This document shows positions 47,137 to 54,067 of a stretch of 64,000 nucleotides of DNA, one piece after another. The notes under the pieces were generated by a model. The model was given only the letters and a program-made list of their open reading frames with translations. It was not told where the DNA came from and made no database searches. Position 1 is the first letter of the stretch, and the number at the start of each line of letters is the position of its first letter. A program made the position numbers and the translations under genes. The stretch is from Nitrosopumilus sp. (GTDB lineage Archaea; Thermoproteota; Nitrososphaeria; Nitrososphaerales; Nitrosopumilaceae): the NCBI RefSeq assembly GCF_025699255.1, contig NZ_JAILWA010000001.1, positions 124,001-188,000 on the forward strand, written 5' to 3'.

Positions 47137-47504
47137 ATACACAATACATCACCAGATTTAACATCCTTTAGTAAATCCACATTTCCATTCAATTTTCCAA
47201 TAGGAGTCATAGCTTTTGCAAATACAGCATCATTTAGAAAAAAACAAACGCTGCCAGTAGAAGGTAGAAATGCCACATCTCCTTTTTTGAATTCGGTTTT
47301 AGATCTTTCAATCCCACTATCCACATTGGTTTCAAAATACAAAATACTCTTGCCTAGCAAATGAGCATGTCCCTCCAAAGGTAAAGATCTCATTATGATT
47401 CCAACAGTTCTGGGGGACAAATGTCGTTTTAAATCACATGAAATTTTTGCCTTACCTCGAATTTCCAAAACTAGTTGTTTTCTAGAGACTGACGATGTAC
47501 TCAA
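47118..47504 (-). CDS. Cyclophilin-like fold protein (TM1367 type)
   Basis: 128 residues from TTG 47504. The pattern CDLKRHLSPRTVGIIMRSLP with EGHAHLLGKSILYF and FKKGDVAFLPSTGSVCFF matches the cyclophilin-like PF04126 family of unknown function. Overlaps the rps25e end by 19 bp and is divergent from rpoK. Confidence 0.75.
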   Translation of the reverse strand: MSTSSVSRKQLVLEIRGKAKISCDLKRHLSPRTVGIIMRSLPLEGHAHLLGKSILYFETNVDSGIERSKTEFKKGDVAFLPSTGSVCFFLNDAVFAKAMTPIGKLNGNVDLLKDVKSGDVLCIYEDTA

Positions 47505-47556
47505 TTCGTACTTTAAAATGATTAGATTATATAACGTTTTAAGAAAATTTTCTTAC

Positions 47557-48048
47557 TTGTCTGATGCCCAAGAACCTGAATTAATTGAAGCTCCACAACC
47601 AGAAGAAGTAGAGTCAGAAGTTGAAGAGAATGCAGGATTAAACAAAGCATTAGATACATATCGAAAATTAATTGACAGAAAAGATCTTGTTGAACCATTA
47701 ACTGAAAAAGAACAAGAAAACCTTGAAAAAAGAATTAAGGAAATCGAAGAAAGAGAAGTTGTTGAAAAAATTGAAGAGCATGAACCTGTAGAAATACCAT
47801 GTGAAAAAAATAAAATTACGATTGGACCACCTACATTAACAAGATTTGAAAAAGCAAGAATTATGGGTGCAAGAGCTTTACAATTATCATTAGGAGCACC
47901 ACCATTCATACCAATTCCTAAAACAGCAAGAATATCATTAGATATTTCCATGGAAGAATTAGAAGAAAGAGTAATTCCAATTACGATTAGAAGAGTATTG
48001 CCAAATGGAGATTACCAAAACATCCCAATTGATTATTTTGAAAAATGA
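47557..48048 (+). CDS. rpoK: DNA-directed RNA polymerase subunit K (Rpb6)
   Basis: 163 residues from TTG 47557: a TATA-like ATTATATAACG at about 47525-47535 is centred 26 bp before it. The Rpb6 core is C-terminal (LTRFEKARIMGARALQLSLG, then IPITIRRVLPNGDY). The acidic N-terminal extension (about 85 residues, EPELIEAPQPEEVESEVEEN) makes it longer than the usual archaeal RpoK. Confidence 0.93.
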   Translation: MSDAQEPELIEAPQPEEVESEVEENAGLNKALDTYRKLIDRKDLVEPLTEKEQENLEKRIKEIEEREVVEKIEEHEPVEIPCEKNKITIGPPTLTRFEKARIMGARALQLSLGAPPFIPIPKTARISLDISMEELEERVIPITIRRVLPNGDYQNIPIDYFEK

Positions 48049-48105
48049 ATCAATGGTCGATAAAACTTAAAAGAACATAAAATTTCTAAATATTGAATAA
48101 TGCTC

Positions 48106-48414
48106 ATGGAAGAGACAACTGAACTGCGTGGTCAAGAGCAGACCCAAAAGTCTGAAGAAACCACATTACAAATTGGAAATTATCCTGTAATGCAGTCAGC
48201 TCTAGATGTTTTAGAAGCATTAGGCAAAAAAAATAAAATAATTTTAAAATCAAAAGGTAATTCAATACCAAACGCAGTGGCAGTAGCAAACATCATTACT
48301 GAAAAAATGTTAAAAGATAAGTCCAAAGTTGAAAAAATTATTTTGGACACAGTTGCAGCTGCAGGAATAGGAAATATGACATCAACAATCGAGATTATAT
48401 TAACAAAGAATTAG
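48106..48414 (+). CDS. albA: Alba DNA/RNA-binding protein
   Basis: 102 residues from ATG 48106 (ATG 48100 also in frame); TATA-like CATAAAATTTC is centred about 26 bp upstream. Core IGNYPVMQSALDVLEALG and LKSKGNSIPNAVAVANII with the acetylatable-lysine region. Chromatin and RNA-binding protein. Confidence 0.93.
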   Translation: MEETTELRGQEQTQKSEETTLQIGNYPVMQSALDVLEALGKKNKIILKSKGNSIPNAVAVANIITEKMLKDKSKVEKIILDTVAAAGIGNMTSTIEIILTKN

Positions 48415-48827
48415 TAAACGCTGCCAGGTCCTTTTAGCAACATATTTTCACATTCTTTACACACTTGCTCATCAATATCAGATTCTAAATTATGATGAAT
48501 TTCACAAATAAGCAAACTGGATTTAATGTAATTACATAATCCAATAAATTTTGACAGACTTGATGGAGTATATGCCAAATCAGAAGAAAGATTATCACTT
48601 AGCTCATCAATCATTGTTGCAACTTGTTTTTCTGCTAAAAGTTTAGCAATTAAAGAAGGATCACCCCTTGTTCCACGGATATAATTGCTAATGGCAGCTT
48701 GAGTTACTCCAAGCATTTTTGAAATCTCATCTTCCCGTATATTATGATCTTCTGCAAGTTTTTTAGCAAGAATAGCACGTAAAGCTGGGATTAAAGTTTT
48801 AGATTCTATCTCAGCAGGAAGTAGCAT
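48411..48827 (-). CDS. XRE-type helix-turn-helix regulator
   Basis: 138 residues from ATG 48827. HTH in EISKMLGVTQAAISNYIRGT, C-terminal helical domain with CEIHH and CKECE cysteines that may bind metal. Resembles archaeal regulators of the same layout. Overlaps the alba stop by 4 bp; divergent from the AsnB-like gene and may control it. Confidence 0.82.
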   Translation of the reverse strand: MLLPAEIESKTLIPALRAILAKKLAEDHNIREDEISKMLGVTQAAISNYIRGTRGDPSLIAKLLAEKQVATMIDELSDNLSSDLAYTPSSLSKFIGLCNYIKSSLLICEIHHNLESDIDEQVCKECENMLLKGPGSVY

Positions 48828-48931
48828 ATCCCTCAAGAATTTGATAAAGAATTTAAAGTTTGCAATGTAGTGTTTTCAATTCTAGTCCCATTAGGCATAT
48901 CTATTTTAATTTCAAGAATACATCGAGAAGG

Positions 48932-49876
48932 GTGGAAGAAATTTATGAAAAACTTTACAGTGATATAGATGAATCATGTAAAGAATGTAAATCAAATCTA
49001 ATATCATTGTCAGGAGGACTGGACAGTTCCATTATTGCATATTTATTAAAAGAACGAAAACCTAAAGCAATATCTGTAATAGCAGAAGATTTTGTATCTA
49101 CGGATTTGACATATTGCCAAATGATTTCAAAAGAATTACAATTACCTCTAACAATATACAATGTCAAAACAGAAGAAATTCTTGAAGCAATAGAACAAAC
49201 AATAAAAATTTTAAAAAATTTTAACGATATTGAGATTCGAAATAACTTAGTCATGTATCTTGCAATAAAATGGGCAAAAGACAAAGGGGAAAAATCAATC
49301 ATTACAGGAGACGGTGCAGATGAATTGTTTGCCGGATATAGCTTTCTCAAAAGCAAATCAGAAGAGGAATTAGAAAAAGAAATTAAACGAATTTGCTCAG
49401 TCATGCATTTTCCCACACAGAAAATAGGTAAAGCATTAGGGATTACTGTAGAATCCCCATTTCTTAATGAAAAAGTGAAAAGAAATGCAGAAAGTATTCC
49501 AGTCAATCTAAAAATAAAAGAAGAGAATGGGAAACGCCATGGAAAATGGATTTTACGGAAAATTTTTGAGAAAAAAATTCCGTACCAAATAGCATGGAGA
49601 GAAAAATCACCAATGCAAGACGGATCAGGAACCGCAGGGCTTACCAACCTATTTGATTCAATCATAGGTGAAGAGAAATTTGTTGAAAAGAAATTAACAG
49701 TTGAAAAAAATGATGGGGTGGTGATAAGAAGTAGAGAATCAATGCATTATTATGAAATTTATAAAAAACTATTTGGATCTCCTGTAGAATCTAAATCTGA
49801 AGAATCATGTCCATATTGTAAACATCATGTGGGAAAATCAAAATTTTGTAGAATGTGTGGAGCATTCCCAATCTAA
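48932..49876 (+). CDS. AsnB-like ATP-pyrophosphatase with C-terminal zinc ribbon
   Basis: 314 residues from GTG 48932; the TATA-like CTATTTTAATTT at 48901-48912 is centred 26 bp upstream. PP-loop LSGGLDSS (residues 26-33) and GDGADELFAG belong to the asparagine synthase C domain. There is no N-terminal glutaminase domain. The last 22 residues are a zinc ribbon (CPYC, CRMC). It may amidate or adenylate a substrate other than aspartate, perhaps RNA or protein bound. Confidence 0.85.
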   Translation: MEEIYEKLYSDIDESCKECKSNLISLSGGLDSSIIAYLLKERKPKAISVIAEDFVSTDLTYCQMISKELQLPLTIYNVKTEEILEAIEQTIKILKNFNDIEIRNNLVMYLAIKWAKDKGEKSIITGDGADELFAGYSFLKSKSEEELEKEIKRICSVMHFPTQKIGKALGITVESPFLNEKVKRNAESIPVNLKIKEENGKRHGKWILRKIFEKKIPYQIAWREKSPMQDGSGTAGLTNLFDSIIGEEKFVEKKLTVEKNDGVVIRSRESMHYYEIYKKLFGSPVESKSEESCPYCKHHVGKSKFCRMCGAFPI

Positions 49877-50019
49877 ACATTATTTTTGTATTTTCTAGGT
49901 TTTTTGATAAAAATTCTTCTGCAGCCATTACAGCAAAAATAAAAATTTTTTCCGCTATATTCATGAAGCAATGCTAAATCTTCATCAAGTTCAATTCCAC
50001 ATACAGGATCTACTGGCAC
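49873..50019 (-). CDS. YHS-domain microprotein
   Basis: 48 residues from GTG 50019; TATA-like CTATAAATT (opposite strand) at 50041-50049 is centred 26 bp upstream. VDPVCGIELDED, then SGKNFYFCCNGCRRIF match the YHS/TRASH metal-binding domain. Possibly binds copper or another metal. Overlaps the AsnB-like stop by 4 bp. Confidence 0.72.
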   Translation of the reverse strand: MPVDPVCGIELDEDLALLHEYSGKNFYFCCNGCRRIFIKKPRKYKNNV

Positions 50020-50070
50020 AAATTTTCCACTAAAGGATTCAATTTATAGTTTCAGCTAAAGAAATTCAAA

Positions 50071-50316
50071 TTAAGAAACTAGAAGAATTTTTCGTAGTTT
50101 TTTTGTCATAATTTCAGTCAAGATTGAAAGTTGTTCAACTTTCATGTCAAGTGATGAATCTCTTAAAGATACAATAGATTCGATTTCTTCAGAGCATGCA
50201 AAAAAGTCTTGTTTTCCAAAACATTGTTCACATACAACCCATTCACTTACATTTCCACGGGTAGTTTTGTATTTTATTTTATACAACGGATTATGATTAT
50301 TATTACAAGAATTCAT
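50071..50316 (-). CDS. Small Cys-containing protein
   Basis: 81 residues. C4, H8 and CEQC (about 29-32) form a likely zinc site; the C-terminal half is helical (LSILTEIMTKKLRKILLVS). ATG overlaps the upstream gene's stop (ATGA), so both are one operon. Confidence 0.65.
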   Translation of the reverse strand: MNSCNNNHNPLYKIKYKTTRGNVSEWVVCEQCFGKQDFFACSEEIESIVSLRDSSLDMKVEQLSILTEIMTKKLRKILLVS

Positions 50317-50507
50317 ACTGTTAATTCCTGAAGTTGTAATTTGATCCTGTTGGTTACATCAGAAGTTAATTTTAACACATATTCAATATCAAGAAGAGAT
50401 AAATCTTCACGGCCTTGATCAAATGTATTTTGTACAATAATTTTAATTTCCTTAGTTAATTCAGACATTGCTAAAATATCAGAATCAATTTTTTCTTGAG
50501 AAACCAT
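50313..50507 (-). CDS. Hypothetical helical protein
   Basis: 64 residues, two or three helices (SELTKEIKIIVQNTFDQGRE). Cotranslated with the gene at 50071. Lies downstream of the DUF6659-like gene on the same strand. Unknown. Confidence 0.6.
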   Translation of the reverse strand: MVSQEKIDSDILAMSELTKEIKIIVQNTFDQGREDLSLLDIEYVLKLTSDVTNRIKLQLQELTV

Positions 50508-50573
50508 GAAACAAAAACAAAATCAGGATTAATTAAGAAGATCATAAAGTCCCAAAAATGGAAATTCAAAAAA

Positions 50574-50939
50574 TCAAGAATTTATGATGGCAATAATTTT
50601 TTTAGGCAGAGAGCCATAGTCAGAATCAGGTTCAGCTACAACATACAAAATATCATCATTTATGATTACGCTAATAGCAAGTGCTCGTTCTCGAGAGGCC
50701 ATTGCAAAATTAACCGGTCCAAGCTGTTTATCGAATTCTTTTCTCATTTTTACACGCAAAGCTAATTCCATGAAAATCATTTCATCATCTTTTTCACTTT
50801 CCAAAGGTTCTACATTTTCTTTCATTCCACCAGCAACTAAACGACCACGTTCGTTAATCACTCCAGCAAACCGGATTTTAGGATCAATGGTCAGAATCAA
50901 ATCACAAATTTTGGAATAGTCATAAATTTTTGCAGACAA
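50574..50939 (-). CDS. Profilin/roadblock-like protein (DUF6659 type)
   Basis: 121 residues. IRFAGVINERGRLVAGGMKE and LAISVIINDDILYVVAEPDS give the alternating strand pattern of a roadblock-like fold, as in the protein at 19957. Role unknown. Confidence 0.68.
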   Translation of the reverse strand: MSAKIYDYSKICDLILTIDPKIRFAGVINERGRLVAGGMKENVEPLESEKDDEMIFMELALRVKMRKEFDKQLGPVNFAMASRERALAISVIINDDILYVVAEPDSDYGSLPKKIIAIINS

Positions 50940-51011
50940 ATTACTATGTCACTCTAAATACCACTCATTTATTATCTTTATACAAAAATTTGAGGCTGAT
51001 AATTAATCAAA

Positions 51012-52112
51012 CTAAGATGTTAATTTTTTGACCAATAAAAGAAATTCATCTTCAGTCATAGGAGGAATTTTCATTATTTCAAGATTCTCTGAAACATGTT
51101 CTATAGATTTTTGACCAACTAAAGGAGCTAAAACTCCAGGAGTTGAACGAATGAATTGCAAAGCACGCAATGATGGTTTTAGTTCATTAAACTCAGGCAT
51201 TACACCGGGAGACAGCAATCGTCCCTGCATGAAAGGAACACTAGTAAATACACCAACTCCCAATTGTACTGCAGATTCCAAAATAGACACATGTTTTTCT
51301 CCCAATACTTGATTTTTTGCAAGTAAAGCTTGATCAAAATTCATGTTGTAAGGTAATTGGATAAATCTAAAGCCATGATTTTCATCTCCAACTTCTTTTG
51401 CCATGTTAACTGTTTCTTCCAATGAGAGATACTGAGGGTTATCAGGAGAGACTCTAAAGCATTCCCAAGTAGCCATGCCATAAAATTTTATTTTTCCATC
51501 TTTGCGTTTTTGCTCATATAATTTAAAAACAGATTTTAAATTTTCTAAAAATTTTTCTTTAGATGTATCTTTAATTTGGCCTTCAACAGCATTATGAAGA
51601 TACATCAAATCGATGCATTCAACATTCAAATTTTGTAAACTCCGGTCTAATTGATCAGAGAGATATGGGACGGTCATACAATGATACCCAGATGAAACAT
51701 CGCCCTCGTTAATTACACCTTTTTGGGAATATTCTTCTTTTACATATTCCCAAAAACCAAGTTTTACATCAGCATCATTTGTAACATAGCCATTTTTGGA
51801 GCACAAAAATATCTGATCACGAGAGATCTTTCCTTCTTGTGTTAATTCATAGATAGCTTTACCTACTGAGCGTTCAGCTTTTTGGGATCGGTAGTTTATT
51901 GCAGTATCGATTACATTAATTCCAGATAGAATAGACTGTTTAACTGCATTAGTGACCAATTCATCTGTATGAGCATCAGGATCACCAAGATATGTTCCAA
52001 TACCAACATTTGATAGAGTTAACTCTTCAAATAACTTGAAATTGTCTTGATTAGTGTCTGAATTTTTAGCAAATTTTTGAGTTCCATCGGAACTTGCACT
52101 GCCTGAAATCAC
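51012..52112 (-). CDS. Aldo/keto reductase
   Basis: 366 residues from GTG 52112, whose TATA-like TAAATTTAG (opposite strand) lies at about 52131-52139; TTG 52124 is in frame. Catalytic Asp/Tyr in DTAINYRSQKAE, Lys in LCSKNGY, His in LMYLHN. NADPH-dependent oxidoreductase; substrate unknown. It follows the UbiA gene on the same strand. Confidence 0.85.
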   Translation of the reverse strand: MISGSASSDGTQKFAKNSDTNQDNFKLFEELTLSNVGIGTYLGDPDAHTDELVTNAVKQSILSGINVIDTAINYRSQKAERSVGKAIYELTQEGKISRDQIFLCSKNGYVTNDADVKLGFWEYVKEEYSQKGVINEGDVSSGYHCMTVPYLSDQLDRSLQNLNVECIDLMYLHNAVEGQIKDTSKEKFLENLKSVFKLYEQKRKDGKIKFYGMATWECFRVSPDNPQYLSLEETVNMAKEVGDENHGFRFIQLPYNMNFDQALLAKNQVLGEKHVSILESAVQLGVGVFTSVPFMQGRLLSPGVMPEFNELKPSLRALQFIRSTPGVLAPLVGQKSIEHVSENLEIMKIPPMTEDEFLLLVKKLTS

Positions 52113-52151
52113 AAATAAGTACAATCAACTACTAAATTTATGTCTAAAGCA

Positions 52152-53039
52152 CTATAGTCCTAGGATAAACCCAATTACAAAAAGAGCACCAGTAATTCTT
52201 CCAAACATCAAAGTTGAAGACATGTAGGGAATTAATTCATCTACAGAATCATAATTTTTCTTTAGCCCAATGGCAGATTTTATCATCAAAGGAACTGCAA
52301 ATAAGGTGATAAGCGAAAAAATAGGAAATAGGTGTGTAAAAACACCAATTAGTATTGTCAAATAAGAAAGAATAGGAAAAACCCAAAAGAATTTTGCCGC
52401 TCTTTTTTTACCTAATGCAATAACCAGGGTTTTTCTTCCTTTTGATTTATCTGCATCATGATCTGGAAAAGAAGCAATGAAAAGAACCAAAGAAGATAAA
52501 GAACCTACAACTATACCTGCAAGTATAGATTCTAAAGTAATTTCCCCAGATTGAATAAAATAAGTTCCAATAACAATCATAGAACCCTTTACAGCTACAA
52601 AGAATTCGCCTAAGCCAGAATCAACAATTTTTGTAGAATAAAAGTAGATAGACAAAATTGCAAATCCCAAAATGATTGCAATTGTAATCCCATCAGTAAT
52701 TACAAAGTAACTTCCAATTATAGCTCCAATTATTAAAAACGCAATACCCGCACGATATACAGAAGAAGGTTGAAGTAATCCCTCAGGTAAAACACCAGTT
52801 CCACCACTCATCTTTGTTCGTTTAGTTTTAGTGTCAATTCCTCTTTTGAAATCCCAAAAATCATTGAGCAAATCAACACTTGCATGAAGAGCCATAACAC
52901 CCCCAAAAGTTAATGCAGCTTCAAAAACTTCTAATGATTGATTTTGCCACCAATTTAATGACAATCCAACTGAGACTGCAATCACAGACGCAAGAAGAAA
53001 TCTTATTCGAATGACCCTAAACCATACAGAAAGCATCAA
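52152..53039 (-). CDS. UbiA-family prenyltransferase
   Basis: 295 residues, eight or nine membrane helices. Aspartate motifs NDFWDFKRGID and FPDHDADKSKG bind the prenyl diphosphate through magnesium. Resembles MenA/UbiA enzymes, or DGGGP synthase-like ones; may make a quinone or an archaeal lipid. Confidence 0.88.
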   Translation of the reverse strand: MMLSVWFRVIRIRFLLASVIAVSVGLSLNWWQNQSLEVFEAALTFGGVMALHASVDLLNDFWDFKRGIDTKTKRTKMSGGTGVLPEGLLQPSSVYRAGIAFLIIGAIIGSYFVITDGITIAIILGFAILSIYFYSTKIVDSGLGEFFVAVKGSMIVIGTYFIQSGEITLESILAGIVVGSLSSLVLFIASFPDHDADKSKGRKTLVIALGKKRAAKFFWVFPILSYLTILIGVFTHLFPIFSLITLFAVPLMIKSAIGLKKNYDSVDELIPYMSSTLMFGRITGALFVIGFILGL

Positions 53040-53121
53040 ACAAATTGTTTATCTCTCAATATAATATTCATGACTTTGGAATAAGGTAAAAATTATACAA
53101 AAATAGATAAAAACAGAACAT

Positions 53122-53325
53122 ATGAACATAGGTAAAATCTCAAAAAATGAGAAAACTATCAAATTTGAAGCAGAAATTCACTGCGTACAGTGTGGGAAAA
53201 AAGTTCCAGGAGGATTAAAAACAAGTGAAAAATACTACCACACAAAAGAATTTAAAATTGAACTAGATAATTTTTTAAAAAAATATCTTTGTGGAATTTG
53301 TAGAGATAAAAAAAGAAGAGATTAA
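53122..53325 (+). CDS. Zinc-ribbon protein
   Basis: 67 residues with CVQC (about 21-24) and CGIC (about 57-60), basic C-terminus KKRRD. ATG 53122. Ends 4 bp inside the convergent repeat-protein gene. Confidence 0.65.
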   Translation: MNIGKISKNEKTIKFEAEIHCVQCGKKVPGGLKTSEKYYHTKEFKIELDNFLKKYLCGICRDKKRRD

Positions 53326-53993
53326 GACGAATCATCATCGTGTTTGTCGTCATTATCGTGTTTGTCGTCACTATCGTGTTTGTCGTCACTATCGTGTTTG
53401 TCGTCACTATCGTGTTTGTCGTCAGAATAGTTTTGATCTGGTCCAATGAACGAATAAGTAACATCAATTATACCAGTCTCAATAAACCCACATTCAATTA
53501 ACACTCCATTGATACCATTAAAATTTGCCAAAGTGATTATAAAACACTCAGGGAATTCAAAAATATCATCCACATCTGAAGGAAAATTATTTTGTTCGTG
53601 TACATTTACCTGAATAAGTGTCCTAGTATTTTGTAACTCAGGGTCTGCAATGAATACTTCATTTTCCATATTCAATGGATCTATCAGGATGCAAGGAGGT
53701 GCAATGTTGTCACAACTATCATGTAATTCAGGTTTATCAAATTCAAAAGAGAGAGAATTTACATAAATTCTGGAATCAGGATCAGTTTTGGACATGAAAT
53801 TGTTGTTTGCAGAATAGTTTTTTTGGGATTTGTCACGACTGTGTTCTTCATAGTCATTGTATTTTTTTTGTTCTTTGTCATCATAGTCTTTGTATTTTGA
53901 ATATTTGTCATCTGCAAAAACAGTAGAGCCAATAGTGATTGAGCCAATCAGTAATGCAGACATTACAAACATTACAAATAGTGATTTTGTCAT
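53322..53993 (-). CDS. Exported protein with C-terminal Asp/Lys/His repeats
   Basis: 223 residues. Signal peptide (SLFVMFVMSALLIGSITIGS, cleavage near VFA-DD), a charged stretch, a beta domain with two likely disulfides, and a tail of repeated D-S-D-D-K-H units. The tail may bind metal ions such as copper, zinc or calcium. Its promoter region contains two palindromes shared with the pilus locus. Confidence 0.75.
   Translation of the reverse strand: MTKSLFVMFVMSALLIGSITIGSTVFADDKYSKYKDYDDKEQKKYNDYEEHSRDKSQKNYSANNNFMSKTDPDSRIYVNSLSFEFDKPELHDSCDNIAPPCILIDPLNMENEVFIADPELQNTRTLIQVNVHEQNNFPSDVDDIFEFPECFIITLANFNGINGVLIECGFIETGIIDVTYSFIGPDQNYSDDKHDSDDKHDSDDKHDSDDKHDNDDKHDDDSS
53337..53426 (-). repeat. 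Five 18-bp tandem repeats coding DSDDKH
   Basis: Five nearly identical 18-bp units (plus-strand unit ATCGTGTTTGTCGTCACT) encode the hexapeptide repeat at the C-terminus of the exported protein. Unit 1 differs by one base, and the last unit in three bases. Near identity suggests recent expansion by slippage. Confidence 0.9.
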
Positions 53994-54032
53994 TAATTGT
54001 ATGTATTAGAAAAATCATATATTCTTATGATG

Positions 54033-54046
54033 TGTTCATATGAACA
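54033..54046. promoter_or_regulatory. 14-bp perfect palindrome TGTTCATATGAACA
   Basis: Lies 40 bp upstream of the start of the DKH-repeat gene. The half-site GTTCAT resembles repeats at 57527, 61889 and half of 61823. Confidence 0.5.
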
Positions 54047-54050
54047 AACG

Positions 54051-54067
54051 ATATGTTATGAACATAT
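54051..54067. promoter_or_regulatory. 17-bp inverted repeat ATATGTTATGAACATAT
   Basis: Seven-bp arms around a 3-bp centre, next to the previous palindrome, between the 905-residue gene's stop and the DKH-repeat gene. It matches the element at 61823-61839 at 15 of 17 positions. Confidence 0.5.

Noticed and set aside
53337-53426. Tandem repeats considered as a CRISPR array
   Set aside because: Repeats are contiguous without spacers and lie in frame in a coding region.
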